This document shows, piece after piece, positions 7,683-16,359 of a stretch of 56,103 bases of DNA. A model generated the notes under the pieces. That model worked only from the letters and a program-made list of their open reading frames with translations, searched no databases and was not told where the DNA came from. Source of the DNA: an uncultured Flavobacteriales bacterium (lineage in GTDB: Bacteria > Bacteroidota > Bacteroidia > Flavobacteriales_G > Salibacteraceae); assembly GCA_937121175.1 (NCBI GenBank), contig CAKZKD010000036.1:1-56103 (forward strand), read 5' to 3'. Numbering within the stretch: the stretch's first letter is position 1; each line of letters opens with the position of its first letter. A program made the translations under genes and the position numbers.

Positions 7683-10193
7683 ATGAATCGTCTCCTACTC
7701 GTTTTTGTTCTATCCGCACTGGTTGTAGCAAATTGCAATTTAAAAGCACAGCGCTTCTTGGATTGGGGCAAAACCTTTGGCCAACAAAACTGGGAACAGG
7801 CAAATGCCCTTGCAAGCGACGATAGCGGAAACGTATTTGTGTCCGGTGATTTCTGGATTCAGACCGATCTTGACCCTTCTCATGATTCTTTAATTGTACA
7901 AATACAAGGATTTGGTTCGGATGGATATATTCAAAAGCTAGACAAAGATGGTCAGCTGGTTTGGGGAAAGCGCATTGGAGGTAACCGAAACGACGACTGC
8001 ACTGCTCTATGTGTTGATAATGCTGGAGCTGGGCATGTTTATGTTGCGGGTGTATTCAGTGATTCCATCGATTTTGATTTGGGGCCTAGCACCAATATCG
8101 TAAAAACACTAGTTGGCGGCAACGCTTTTCTCTTAAAACTAAAGTCCAACAGCGACTTCGAGTGGGTGCGAACGTTTGGTGGATTCGGCAATGAATCCAT
8201 TACCGCCATTGAGGTTGACGCAAGCTCAAATGTTTACACTTGTGGATTATTCTCAGATACATTTGACATTGACCCTGTAGGAACAGGAATGATTGTGCAA
8301 TCGGCTGGGGATCATGATGCATTTATCCAAAAATTAGACAGCAACGGAAACCATCAATGGACTTTAACATTTGGCGGAACAGGATTCGATAATGCGAATA
8401 AAATATCTTTTGACCAACATGGTAATATTCTCGTTATTGGTTTGTTTAGCGATACTTTAAGTATTAGCAATAAAAACCTGATTTCCAACGGAAAACAAGA
8501 TGTGTATTTTGCTAAAATTCGACCAACTGGTACTGTTGTTTGGGCCTATTCAATTGGTGGAACGGGTGCTGACCGTGGCACTGATATAGTAAGCACACTT
8601 GACAATAACCTTTTGGTGTGTGGTGATTTTGAAAACCGACTTTCCCTAAGACCCAATTCTGCCCAACCTTTGGTGAATAGTAATGGGCTAAAAGATGCCT
8701 TTTTAATCAGTGTTGACAGCAATGGCGTATTTCAATGGGGACAAACTTGGGGAGGCGCAAATAATGATTTACCATCTGCTGTACTCATGGACTCCTCGGA
8801 AATGATTATGTGTCTGGGTAACTTTTTTGGTCAAGTAGATTTTGATCCAGGAACTGGCAGTTCGGTTGGAGATTCAAAGTCGGGAGAAGATGGCTTTATT
8901 TCCTACTTTGACAAACGTGGAAATTTCATAGACTTCCAGCAATTTGGTGATAACACTAAAACCAATATCAACAAGGCCATTCTCACTAAAAACGATAAAA
9001 TAGTTACTTGCGGAAATTTCGAGAACACATTGGACATTGACCCAACGTATCGAATAAACAATCAGAACTTTAATGGATACATCGATGTATTTGTGCAGCA
9101 ACTAAAATCACTTTGCATTACTGAACGAGATACTGTAGATGCAAAAAACTGCTACAGCTACCCTGCTCCAAGCGGCAAGACAACTTGGTTCTCATCAGGT
9201 CAGTACATCGATACGGTATATTCATCAACACATTGCGACAGTATTTTGGTAATTAATCTACAAATTTCAAATGGAGTAAACCCAGACACGGCCAAGGTGC
9301 AAGCCTGCGACACCTACAGTCCATTGGGTAGTCAGAAACAGTTTACTTCCTCTGGTTTATTCACAGACACGGTTTCCAGTTTTTCGGGCTGCGATAGTAT
9401 TGTAAACTTTGAACTCACGATGAGCTATTCTAGTCATTTCCGGTTTAGCTCCACCAACTGTGGCCCTTATCGGTTGCCGAGTGGAAAAATGGCCACAAGC
9501 ACAAAAATCTATTTGGATACCATTAGCAATAATGCGGGCTGTGATAGCGTAATAACAGCCGATTTAATCATTCATCCAACCTATAACCAATCAAAAAAAG
9601 TGACAACCTATTGTGATTACGCATCTCCAAGCACACGGAATTTTTGGACAAAAAGTGGTTCGTACATCGACACGCTAACCACAGCGTTTGGCTGTGATAG
9701 TATTATTAATATCGACCTGACTATAAATCGGCTAAGCGCGCTCGTTATATCCAGAGGTGAAGAATTAATTGCTCAGAACACCGATGCAAACTTCCGATGG
9801 ATAGATTGTGATAATGAATTACAAGCCATTCCCAATGCCACTAAGCGAAGCTTTACACCTGCCAAAGGAGGAAACTATGCTGTGGTCTTAAAAAAGGGCA
9901 ATTGCACAGATACATCACTTTGCAAATCTGTGGTGAAAGCTAATATTGAAGAGTATATTCACTATCCAATTACCGTCCACCCCAACCCATTTACCGAACA
10001 ATTTTCGATTCGATTGCCGAAAACCGATATAGCGACTGTAACCGTTTACAATGCAGTCGGCATGCCTATTTTGAGAATAGAAAACTATACATCAAACAAA
10101 AATGTTGAGTTTACTGAACCAGCCGGATTGTATTTTATTGTCGTACATCCTGAACAATATGAAACCGCAACCCTACGCTTAATAAAGCAGTGA
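7683..10193 (+). CDS. Secreted T9SS protein with SBBP beta-propeller and Cys-Asp repeats, 836 aa
   Basis: It begins with a signal peptide (cleavage near LKAQ). Residues ~25-480 contain about seven repeats of the SBBP type, each with 'W.K.FGG...D....I..D..GNVYV.G.F...DFD', predicted to form a beta-propeller. Residues ~480-720 hold four copies of a ~55-residue module around C.xY..PSG...W..SG.Y.DT...GCDSI...L. The last ~80 residues (HPNPFTEQFSIRLPK ... YFIVVHPEQ) are a T9SS type A sorting domain. The protein should therefore be exported by T9SS and attached to or released from the surface. It may act in adhesion; no catalytic residues are evident. Confidence 0.85.
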   Translation: MNRLLLVFVLSALVVANCNLKAQRFLDWGKTFGQQNWEQANALASDDSGNVFVSGDFWIQTDLDPSHDSLIVQIQGFGSDGYIQKLDKDGQLVWGKRIGGNRNDDCTALCVDNAGAGHVYVAGVFSDSIDFDLGPSTNIVKTLVGGNAFLLKLKSNSDFEWVRTFGGFGNESITAIEVDASSNVYTCGLFSDTFDIDPVGTGMIVQSAGDHDAFIQKLDSNGNHQWTLTFGGTGFDNANKISFDQHGNILVIGLFSDTLSISNKNLISNGKQDVYFAKIRPTGTVVWAYSIGGTGADRGTDIVSTLDNNLLVCGDFENRLSLRPNSAQPLVNSNGLKDAFLISVDSNGVFQWGQTWGGANNDLPSAVLMDSSEMIMCLGNFFGQVDFDPGTGSSVGDSKSGEDGFISYFDKRGNFIDFQQFGDNTKTNINKAILTKNDKIVTCGNFENTLDIDPTYRINNQNFNGYIDVFVQQLKSLCITERDTVDAKNCYSYPAPSGKTTWFSSGQYIDTVYSSTHCDSILVINLQISNGVNPDTAKVQACDTYSPLGSQKQFTSSGLFTDTVSSFSGCDSIVNFELTMSYSSHFRFSSTNCGPYRLPSGKMATSTKIYLDTISNNAGCDSVITADLIIHPTYNQSKKVTTYCDYASPSTRNFWTKSGSYIDTLTTAFGCDSIINIDLTINRLSALVISRGEELIAQNTDANFRWIDCDNELQAIPNATKRSFTPAKGGNYAVVLKKGNCTDTSLCKSVVKANIEEYIHYPITVHPNPFTEQFSIRLPKTDIATVTVYNAVGMPILRIENYTSNKNVEFTEPAGLYFIVVHPEQYETATLRLIKQ

Positions 10194-10209
10194 TGTTTAC
10201 TTTTGACAC

Positions 10210-11007
10210 ATGTTGAAATACCTTTTGTATCTATTCGTTACGTTAGTTGTGCTGTCAGGTTGCTCGGGCGATTCTGAGGGTAAAAACATCAAAATAAAAT
10301 CGCCCGCTAAGAAAACCACAGTTCCCAAAAAAAAGCGTGTTAAGATTAAAAAGAAACCAGTCATTAAACCTATGATTACCAAAGATTCGGTTGCTGTAAA
10401 ACTAACTGAATATGGCAAAAATCATAAGGAAACCATTGTTGACATTTACACAACAAAAGGAAAAGTTAGAATTCGATTGTACAAAGACACTCCCCTACAC
10501 CGAGCTAGTTTTTTACTTATGGCAAACGAAGGGTATTTTACACACAGTGTATTTACGCGAGTAGCGCCTTGTTTTATTGCTCAAGGCGGTGGAACTTATA
10601 CCAAAGAGCAAACTGCGGTTTCCAGAAAAACAGGAGTTTATACTATTCCTGCCGAGTTTAAACGACATAGAACTCATAAACAAGGAGCAGTTGCAGCAGC
10701 CCGCGAATACAAAAAAAACCCAGACAAACGCTCTGATCCATTTGCATTTTACTTCGTGGAGGGTACACTTTACAATGACCCTACATTGGACCGATACGAA
10801 AATGAAAATGGTTATAAATTCACTAAAAAACAGCGAGAGTATTACGTTTCCAAACCCGGTGCAGCACACCTAGATGGTCAGCATACTGTATTTGGCGAAA
10901 TTATTAGCGGTTATTCAGTAATTCCAAAAATCACGCAAGTAGAACGCGACTCAAAAGACTGGCCGATTCACGATATTTTTATTGATAGTGTTGTGGTTGT
11001 GAAATGA
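10210..11007 (+). CDS. Cyclophilin-type peptidyl-prolyl isomerase lipoprotein
   Basis: A lipoprotein signal with lipobox LSGC near residue 18 is followed by a basic linker (KKTTVPKKKRVKIKKK) and a cyclophilin domain from about residue 70. Recognisable cyclophilin motifs are VRIRLYKDTPLHRASFLLMA, FTRVAPCFIAQGGG (the family's FHRVI..F.iQGGD) and HTVFGEIISGYSVIPKI. The enzyme should catalyse prolyl isomerisation of envelope proteins, anchored in a membrane facing the periplasm. Between the two conserved blocks is an insertion (residues ~140-200, AREYKKNPDKRSDPFAFYF) typical of Bacteroidota members. Confidence 0.88.
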   Translation: MLKYLLYLFVTLVVLSGCSGDSEGKNIKIKSPAKKTTVPKKKRVKIKKKPVIKPMITKDSVAVKLTEYGKNHKETIVDIYTTKGKVRIRLYKDTPLHRASFLLMANEGYFTHSVFTRVAPCFIAQGGGTYTKEQTAVSRKTGVYTIPAEFKRHRTHKQGAVAAAREYKKNPDKRSDPFAFYFVEGTLYNDPTLDRYENENGYKFTKKQREYYVSKPGAAHLDGQHTVFGEIISGYSVIPKITQVERDSKDWPIHDIFIDSVVVVK

Positions 11008-11210
11008 TTTTCAATGGTTTAATTACCAATTTTCAATTTATATTGAGTTTAAGTACTTGAAGGCTTACAAAATTTCGAACCTAATCTGCATTGTAAAATG
11101 GATTCCTAATTATCCTGTAAATACAAATCGTTGAACATTGGCAATTGATTACATCAAAAAACTTCAATTGACTCATTGGAAATTGACCCATTGAAAATGG
11201 AAAAATTAAA
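11007..11210. other. Convergent intergenic stretch with repeated ATTG-type words
   Basis: This 200-bp gap separates convergent genes. The 11-mer ATTTTCAATGG at 11007-11017 reappears inverted as CCATTGAAAAT at 11188-11198. The right half holds degenerate near-repeats such as CATTGGAAATTGACCCATTGA. No ORF or strong hairpin with a T-run is visible; it may serve as a weak bidirectional terminator. Confidence 0.35.
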
Positions 11211-12752
11211 TCAAGCTTCCTCTAAATCGTGAAATTGATGCTGGCGCACAGTAGTCTTTAATTTACGAACGTACTCCTCTTCAAGCCATTGTACGAAGTT
11301 TTCGGAGTTGCTGGTAATGCAATACGAATACGCTTTGATGCGGTATTTGATTTCATCGTTCAAAAATTCAATCAATTCCAATGCGTCGCCTAAATCCTCA
11401 CTGTTGTCTATGATTACTTTAGCGTGTTTGTCATGCGAACGATTTAGTACTTCTTTTGCTCGAAGAGCTTCTGCGACTACTTTTTTGTATTCAGCTTTTA
11501 CGTCGAACTCCATTTCCTCTGGAGTTGAATTTTTAAAGTGTTTTCGAATAACTTCAGGCATTTCGTATTTAAAATTGCGCTGTAAATCATCGTCGCTCGA
11601 AAGATTGTTGATGTAAGAAAGCGGGGCTCTAAAAATTTCTTTCCAGTCGATGTAGGAATTCCACAATCCAAAACGCAGCGCATTGTTTCCCAAATCTAAT
11701 ACTGTAAACTCAGGCTTAGAAGGTAAGAATCGACTTCCTCTACCAATCATTTGGTGATAAAGTGTCAATGATTTTGTTGCTCTGTTTAGGATAATCGTTT
11801 CTACTGTAGGCTCATCAAAACCAGTAGTAAGAATACTTACCGAAGTTAAAATTGCTTTTGGGGTCACTTTGAACCAATCGAGAATTTCTTTCCGTTCTTT
11901 TTCAGTGTTGGTATTGTCTAAGTGGCGAATATCATAGCCGGCGTTCTCAAAGGTAATGGCAACGTTTCTTGAAGTTTGAATACCATTATTGAAGATAAGC
12001 GTCTTTTTATCCTTAGAGCGCTCTTCGTAGGCCTGCAAGAGCTTTTCTTGCATTTCAAAGTTAGAATACAATCGTTCTGAAGAGGCTACTGTATAATCAC
12101 CATTTACCCCTACCGACAACGACTTTAGGTTTACGTTGTAGCTGTATGTTTTTGCTTTTGCCAAAAAGTTGTTCTTCACCAATTCAGATATCGACTGACC
12201 CACAATAAGACTATCGTAGTTATCTTTCATAGGTAACTTTAGGTTAGAACTAAGTGGCGTTGCAGTAACTCCTAGGATATTACAATGTGCAAAATAGCGG
12301 AATAGCTTTCTGAAGCTATTATAATGCGCTTCATCAATAATTACCAAACCCAATTGACGAAGGTTAATTCGTGAATCTTGAATTCTATTGCTAAGGGTTT
12401 CCACCATGGCCACGAAACAAGCGAATTCGTCTTGGTCTGGTAATTCCTTAACCTTACTGTCAATGATTTTGCTCGGCACACCAAATTCTTCAAGCATACG
12501 AGAAGTTTGCGCACACAGCTCAACACGGTGCGTAAGAATCAGTACTTTTTTCTTGGTGTCGTTTATGTACCGTCTGGCAAATTCTGAGAAGATGACCGTT
12601 TTACCACCACCTGTAGGTAATTGGTACAGTAGGTTTACTTTTTCGTCTGGTTTTTCGATTTGTTCGAAAATTTGGTCAATGGCATCGTGCTGATAATCAT
12701 AGAGCTTTTTTCCAGTTTTACGTTCAAATTTCTCTATAGAATTAAATACCAT
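11211..12752 (-). CDS. DEAD/DEAH-box helicase (SSL2-like), 513 aa
   Basis: This is a superfamily 2 ATP-dependent helicase or translocase. Domain 1 has a Q-like start (LYDYQHDAIDQIF), Walker A PTGGGKTV near residue 48, Walker B/DEAH IIDEAHY near 138, and motif III VTATP near 165. Domain 2 (about 220-380) has LTSVSILTTGFDEP and motif VI IGRGSRFLPSK. The C-terminal ~130 residues are charged and helical and of unknown role. Length and lack of a nuclease domain match the small 'DEAD/DEAH box helicase family' proteins common in Bacteroidota. Genome-maintenance or defence roles are both possible. It is monocistronic. Confidence 0.88.
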   Translation of the reverse strand: MVFNSIEKFERKTGKKLYDYQHDAIDQIFEQIEKPDEKVNLLYQLPTGGGKTVIFSEFARRYINDTKKKVLILTHRVELCAQTSRMLEEFGVPSKIIDSKVKELPDQDEFACFVAMVETLSNRIQDSRINLRQLGLVIIDEAHYNSFRKLFRYFAHCNILGVTATPLSSNLKLPMKDNYDSLIVGQSISELVKNNFLAKAKTYSYNVNLKSLSVGVNGDYTVASSERLYSNFEMQEKLLQAYEERSKDKKTLIFNNGIQTSRNVAITFENAGYDIRHLDNTNTEKERKEILDWFKVTPKAILTSVSILTTGFDEPTVETIILNRATKSLTLYHQMIGRGSRFLPSKPEFTVLDLGNNALRFGLWNSYIDWKEIFRAPLSYINNLSSDDDLQRNFKYEMPEVIRKHFKNSTPEEMEFDVKAEYKKVVAEALRAKEVLNRSHDKHAKVIIDNSEDLGDALELIEFLNDEIKYRIKAYSYCITSNSENFVQWLEEEYVRKLKTTVRQHQFHDLEEA

Positions 12753-12780
12753 ATCTCGCTTTCTCCACTTTTTCGATTTG

Positions 12781-12788
12781 CAAAAGTA
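12781..12788 (-). promoter_or_regulatory. Possible -7 element (TACTTTTG) of the helicase gene
   Basis: The minus strand reads TACTTTTG, a match to TAnnTTTG, 29 bp upstream of the helicase ATG. A -33 TTG at the normal spacing was not found. The remainder of 12753-12968 holds no recognised gene. Confidence 0.35.
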
Positions 12789-12968
12789 ACGAGATCAAAA
12801 GGTTTTAAAAAACCTATTTTATAAATGTTTTGAAATAGTAGGATATTCCTAAGTGAATCTACTGAGATTAAAGCATGCAGTTGAGTAATTGATGCGTGTA
12901 AGCGGCCCTAAGTACTTTTCCATAAAATGCTATGGCTTGAGGTACATAAGCAAAAGAAGAACTTTCTT

Positions 12969-13922
12969 CTACTCTTTCTCTTTCTTGGGTTTCTGAAATA
13001 TGATTGCACACAAGGAGATAAGTGCAGCAACCGCTAAAGCGCCTAAACCGATTCCTACTGCTACGAATGCTACGTACAACGGAAGAAATAGAAGCCCTAA
13101 ACCTTCAAGTTCCATTATTGCCAGAATAGAAAACACAGAAATGGCAGTACCAAAAGCCCCGGCACCAATACTAAATCCAGTTAATAGAGGAACTAACCAT
13201 ATTTTCTCCGAGTGTATTTTCCACAAGCTTTGCTCCTCGGCTAATTTACTCTTGTATTTTCTTCTTAACATCAAACCAGACAGCAGCAAAATCGCCCCAA
13301 GAACAGCCAACGGAATACCAATCCACAAAAACAAAGCGCTAAAAGTTGGTAGGGCTAATGAAGTCAATAGGATATGAGTTGAAACAGATATTGAAGCGAG
13401 AACAACACTAAACAAGCCAATATTCCCTCTGCGTTGAGCTTTTTTCTTGAGTTTCGTTAATTCTTCCGATTCCCTGACCTCTTTCGCAGCGCTATCGGCA
13501 GCAAATTCTTGTGGAAAAGTTTCCTTTCCTGCCTGAATAGTTTTAAACCCATTATCAGCTCTTACAAAAAATGTGGTATGCTGTGATTCTACAGTAACAA
13601 TTCTCGCAGAATTGAGCACGGAGCTGTTTATTGTAGGTTCGGTATTAATTTTAGCAAATCTGTTGCTTGTATTTGACCCTTCTCTTCGATTGAAATTTAA
13701 ATTGTCATGAACATTCTCTGCTGGTTGAATTCGCCTATCTGCCTTATAAAACCCTCTGAAATGATAACCTCTTGAATATTGTCGTTTGCTAAATACTTTT
13801 TTTGAGTTTGACGCCGTTTTATTTACGGAATTGCAGCCAATGGTTAATATCGTAATCGCTACAAACCAAGAATATAGTGTACTGAAACGAAATAGGAAAG
13901 GAACTTTATTTGTACGGCTCAT
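12969..13922 (-). CDS. Membrane-anchored hypothetical lipoprotein, 317 aa
   Basis: The N-terminus has a hydrophobic segment ending in a lipobox-like TIGC (Cys near residue 30). Residues ~40-140 are hydrophilic and basic. Residues ~165-310 contain about four strongly hydrophobic helices with Gly/Ala/Leu (LPTFSALFLWIGIPLAVLG, LVPLLTGFSIGAGAFG, LGLLFLPLYVAFVAVGIG), and the end is Lys-rich (FQKPKKEKE). The combination of a lipobox-like segment with several membrane spans is unusual; the first segment may simply be a transmembrane helix. I do not recognise the family. Confidence 0.65.
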   Translation of the reverse strand: MSRTNKVPFLFRFSTLYSWFVAITILTIGCNSVNKTASNSKKVFSKRQYSRGYHFRGFYKADRRIQPAENVHDNLNFNRREGSNTSNRFAKINTEPTINSSVLNSARIVTVESQHTTFFVRADNGFKTIQAGKETFPQEFAADSAAKEVRESEELTKLKKKAQRRGNIGLFSVVLASISVSTHILLTSLALPTFSALFLWIGIPLAVLGAILLLSGLMLRRKYKSKLAEEQSLWKIHSEKIWLVPLLTGFSIGAGAFGTAISVFSILAIMELEGLGLLFLPLYVAFVAVGIGLGALAVAALISLCAIIFQKPKKEKE

Positions 13923-13943
13923 TGGTGACTAAGTTAACTATTA

Positions 13944-13972
13944 TTCAGCTGCTGCTCAGCTGATTGGACCAC
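13944..13972. repeat. REP-like direct repeat, left copy
   Basis: This 29-bp stretch contains CAGCTG-CTGCT-CAGCTG, able to form a hairpin, and runs into GACCAC. It matches 14678-14706 with one mismatch and lies downstream of the transposase stop. Confidence 0.75.
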
Positions 13973-14153
13973 CCCCGCTCGTGCGCGATTGTATCGCGTT
14001 CGACCATTAGTATTTTTACACAACAACCACATTTTCTAATAACCCTTTTTCACCAGCATAATCCCCCGCTCGTGCGCGATTGTATCGCGTTCGACCATTA
14101 GTATTTTCACACAACAACCACATTTTCTAGTAACCCTTTTTCACCAGCATAAT
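13972..14153. repeat. 91-bp tandem duplication at the RAYT 3' end
   Basis: Two head-to-tail copies (13972-14062 and 14063-14153) differ at only two or three positions. Each contains the last codons of the transposase ORF plus the REP-like hairpin CGCGATTGTATCGCG and its GC-rich flank. The left copy is therefore an extra, untranslated copy of the gene end. Confidence 0.92.
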
Positions 14154-14838
14154 CTTTTGCACTGCTGTAAAGGTAATCTTCTGTATAATCAACCATTCCA
14201 GCTTTTACCGGATTTTGATGGACGTATTCTATCTTTTCATCAATGACATGATTTGACCAAAGTTCTATTGGTCGATTGTCATGTCTCCAAAACTGGTATT
14301 GTGAAACATTAGAAGAATTTTGTGCTGCATTTTTAAATTGCTCCAGCATCCACTCTCTCCTACTCTCCGAAGAATTTTCTTGGATTGCTTCTACTATCTT
14401 CTTACTCGTAAACCGTTTAAAATCGCCAAGTACTTGTTCTGGTTTTCCTTCATTGGTAATCCTAAATACCAAATGAATATGATTGGTCATAATTACCCAA
14501 GCAAATATTTCCATGCCCTTTTTCTTTTGACAATAAGTCAAGCTGTCAACAACTATGTTCTTGTATTCAACTCTTGTAAAAACATCTATCCATTCTACAA
14601 CCGCAAAGCTCACAAAGTAGATTCCTTCAGGATTATGAAATTTATAGTTGCGGCTCACAGAAACTAAAGTATATATTTTCAGCTGCTGCTCAGCTGATTC
14701 GACCACACGATGCAATCGTGCGGGAGCGGGGGGGGGTAAACTAGCAACCACATTGTTGCCAACAACCATACTCCCCCCACACTCAATATCTCTATCTTTA
14801 TCAAAAGTTCGGTTTTGGAGGTAGTAGTCGGTTACCAT
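14107..14838 (-). CDS. REP-associated tyrosine transposase (Y1/HUH), fused to a cassette-repeat N-terminus
   Basis: The transposase domain carries the HUH motif inside MTNHIHLVFRI and the C-terminal RAYT signature with the likely catalytic tyrosine in KIEYVHQNPVKAG and EDYLYSSAKDY. RAYTs nick and mobilise REP palindromes as single strands. The native start is probably GTG at 14658 (SRNYKFHNPEG), the usual N-terminus of the family. The open frame continues ~60 residues upstream to an ATG at 14838. That extension begins VTDYYLQNRTFDKDRDIECGG, which is the module that opens the neighbouring cassettes. It is therefore an in-frame fusion created by insertion next to that repeat; whether the fused protein is made is unknown. 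Confidence 0.85.
   Translation of the reverse strand: MVTDYYLQNRTFDKDRDIECGGSMVVGNNVVASLPPPAPARLHRVVESAEQQLKIYTLVSVSRNYKFHNPEGIYFVSFAVVEWIDVFTRVEYKNIVVDSLTYCQKKKGMEIFAWVIMTNHIHLVFRITNEGKPEQVLGDFKRFTSKKIVEAIQENSSESRREWMLEQFKNAAQNSSNVSQYQFWRHDNRPIELWSNHVIDEKIEYVHQNPVKAGMVDYTEDYLYSSAKDYAGEKGLLENVVVV
14678..14706. repeat. REP-like direct repeat, right copy
   Basis: This copy is 28/29 identical to 13944-13972 and lies about 20 bp upstream of the probable native GTG start of the transposase, followed by the hairpin CACGATGCAATCGTG. Confidence 0.75.
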
Positions 14839-14847
14839 GAGTTCTTG
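14757..14847 (-). repeat. Cassette junction repeat, copy C (partly diverged)
   Basis: It shares the segment encoding DYYLQNRTFDKDRDIECGG and the upstream GTTCTTG with copies at 16247-16350 and 17748-17851. The ends differ, with MVT instead of MIQ at the start and NN instead of SD after MVVG. It begins 2 bp after the preceding lipoprotein stop codon and runs into the RAYT element. Confidence 0.8.
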
Positions 14848-14849
14848 AA

Positions 14850-15542
14850 TTATCTTAGAACTAATGTGTAATATGTGGTATCTGAAATTACGTCTAATTC
14901 AATTTCCTCAAAAATATCTGGTTCAATTGAGTTATTATCCCAGCCGTCTTTACAATCGTAATATACTTTGATGGTCGCTGGTTCGGGAGATTGAACCATG
15001 AAATAAGTTAAGTAATCCTTACTTCTATCCCACCCTACCTTGCCTGGAATGTCAAGGTAGTTTTCATACCTTTCAAAGTATTGATGAAACTCTCCAGAGC
15101 ATTCAGGTAAATCATCAAGAATAAAACAACCTAATCGTGATTCAGTTCCACTTGCAATATCAATCTTAATCTTTAATACTTTAGATACGGATACGGGAAT
15201 TGGTACTGTTTCGCTTTGTATTACATGTTTATTGTTCAATTCACAATTTTTATAGAATCCTGGATTAAAATGCTCCTTTAAACCAAAATTAGTATGCACT
15301 TCTTGACCCCTATAATTCCATTTTTTTGAGAGAAACACCTTACCATTAGCATCACTTTGATATTCAGCATCGTTATGATATACCATTACTCCTTCAACCC
15401 CTTGCTTAGTTTGAATATCGAAAACGTTTATTTCAACTTCTTTGATTCTTTTTTTACAGGAGAGAATGAAAAAAGTAAGTGATAACGTTAAGCAAATTAC
15501 TTTAATGTTGTACAACCAGCTTTTTCGAACCCAAGTATTCAT
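14850..15542 (-). CDS. Cassette lipoprotein, 230 aa (paralogue of 16360-17013)
   Basis: A membrane-spanning signal ends in ILSC, a lipobox, followed by KKRIKEVEINVFD. This opening matches TKKIKEVKIIAFD in the paralogue at 16360-17013. The first ~60 residues resemble a carboxypeptidase-regulatory-like beta sandwich (GVEGVMVYHNDAEYQSDANGKVFLS). The rest is diverged, but both proteins keep similarly spaced cysteines. The gene overlaps the end of the tail gene 15502-16341 by 41 bp, the same arrangement as in the other cassette, so the pair is translated together. It presumably partners the T9SS tail protein on the surface (inference). Confidence 0.75.
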   Translation of the reverse strand: MNTWVRKSWLYNIKVICLTLSLTFFILSCKKRIKEVEINVFDIQTKQGVEGVMVYHNDAEYQSDANGKVFLSKKWNYRGQEVHTNFGLKEHFNPGFYKNCELNNKHVIQSETVPIPVSVSKVLKIKIDIASGTESRLGCFILDDLPECSGEFHQYFERYENYLDIPGKVGWDRSKDYLTYFMVQSPEPATIKVYYDCKDGWDNNSIEPDIFEEIELDVISDTTYYTLVLR

Positions 15543-16341
15543 CTTTTGATTTTATTTCTATAAAGTAAGTTCCAGAAGCAAAGTCAGATATTTCAATTGA
15601 AAATTCCTTTTTCCCAGTTTCTATTTCCTGTTCAAATAATACATTCCCTAATACATTTGAAATTTTAACTTTTGTAAATAGAACTTCCGAATCTATTTTA
15701 ACCAATGTATTTGCCGGGTTCGGCTTCAAGGTAAATTCAATTGTATTTATCGACTCCTCCTCCTTCCAATCATTATCGTTTAATTCAGATATTTTTTCCT
15801 GCACAACTACAATACTAGATGGTACACAGCCATCAACTTTAGCAGTAAGAGAATATTGTCCTTTTTCTATATAATCTGGAATTGTGAACTCATTGGAACC
15901 GATTGATATGTTAGTCTTATACCCTTTTAGGTTCCAATTTAGTACATCCAGTTCACCCGAAACGGAATAAACTATTTCATTTTGAATATTGGAAGTAATA
16001 ATTCTACCACAGCCTTGGTTACCTGAATTATCAGACCTTTTATTTGGGTCTGTTCCATCAACTCGTGCTTTAAAACTAGAGCCTTTAGTTGCTTTAAAAC
16101 CAGCTTTAAGTTCAATTGAATCTTTTGCTTCAAGGAAAAGAGAATTACCCTGATTAACAACAACATTTCCGTTTGATTCGCTTTTTTTTGTTTCAGTAGT
16201 CGTTAACGAAGAATAAAAGTCATCATCATATAAATATTTGTCTGGTGGCAACACATCACTCCCCACCACCATTTTACCCCCACACTCAATATCTCTATCT
16301 TTATCAAAGGTGCGGTTTTGAAGGTAGTAGTCTTGAATCAT
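15502..16341 (-). CDS. Orphan T9SS tail cassette, 279 aa, without signal peptide
   Basis: It begins MIQDYYLQNRTFDKDRDIECGG, the same residues found internally (about 674-696) in the lipase-like protein 16982-19861, and is homologous to that protein's C-terminal end throughout. Residues ~55-95 form the stacked beta segment (SLFLEAKDSIELKAGFKATKG) common in Bacteroidota surface proteins. Residues ~200-279 are a T9SS sorting domain (LKPNPANTLVKID ... GTYFIEIKSKDE). It has no signal peptide, so the T9SS domain cannot work by itself. This points to a silent cassette or a remnant that needs recombination into the full-length gene. Confidence 0.75.
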   Translation of the reverse strand: MIQDYYLQNRTFDKDRDIECGGKMVVGSDVLPPDKYLYDDDFYSSLTTTETKKSESNGNVVVNQGNSLFLEAKDSIELKAGFKATKGSSFKARVDGTDPNKRSDNSGNQGCGRIITSNIQNEIVYSVSGELDVLNWNLKGYKTNISIGSNEFTIPDYIEKGQYSLTAKVDGCVPSSIVVVQEKISELNDNDWKEEESINTIEFTLKPNPANTLVKIDSEVLFTKVKISNVLGNVLFEQEIETGKKEFSIEISDFASGTYFIEIKSKDEYLGSKKLVVQH

Positions 16342-16350
16342 AAGTTCTTG
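16247..16350 (-). repeat. Cassette junction repeat, copy B (104 bp)
   Basis: It is identical to copy A (17748-17851) at all but about five of 104 positions, while the flanking tail-coding sequence is far more diverged. It starts 9 bp after the stop codon of the lipoprotein 16360-17013 and supplies the ATG of the orphan tail gene. Confidence 0.9.
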
Positions 16351-16359
16351 GCAATATGA

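Larger units (their letters stand above)
13944..14736 (-). mobile_element. RAYT (IS200-like) element with REP-like palindromic ends
   Basis: The region around the transposase gene is bounded by REP-like sequence. A 29-bp direct repeat containing CAGCTGCTGCTCAGCTG lies at 13944-13972 and 14678-14706 (28/29 identical). Next to each copy is a small hairpin, CGCGAT-ACA-ATCGCG on the left and CACGAT-TGC-ATCGTG on the right, beside GC-rich runs. The outer limits are inferred from these palindromes and a G9 run ending at 14736; no target duplication could be assigned. Confidence 0.6.

Noticed and set aside
10197-10418. 73-aa ORF on the minus strand
   Set aside because: It lies antisense to the start of the cyclophilin lipoprotein gene, which has clear motifs and a signal, so it is an overlapping shadow frame.
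11007-11198. Inverted 11-mers as insertion-sequence ends
   Set aside because: No transposase, no flanking duplication, and the words are simple AT-rich sequence typical of intergenic space.
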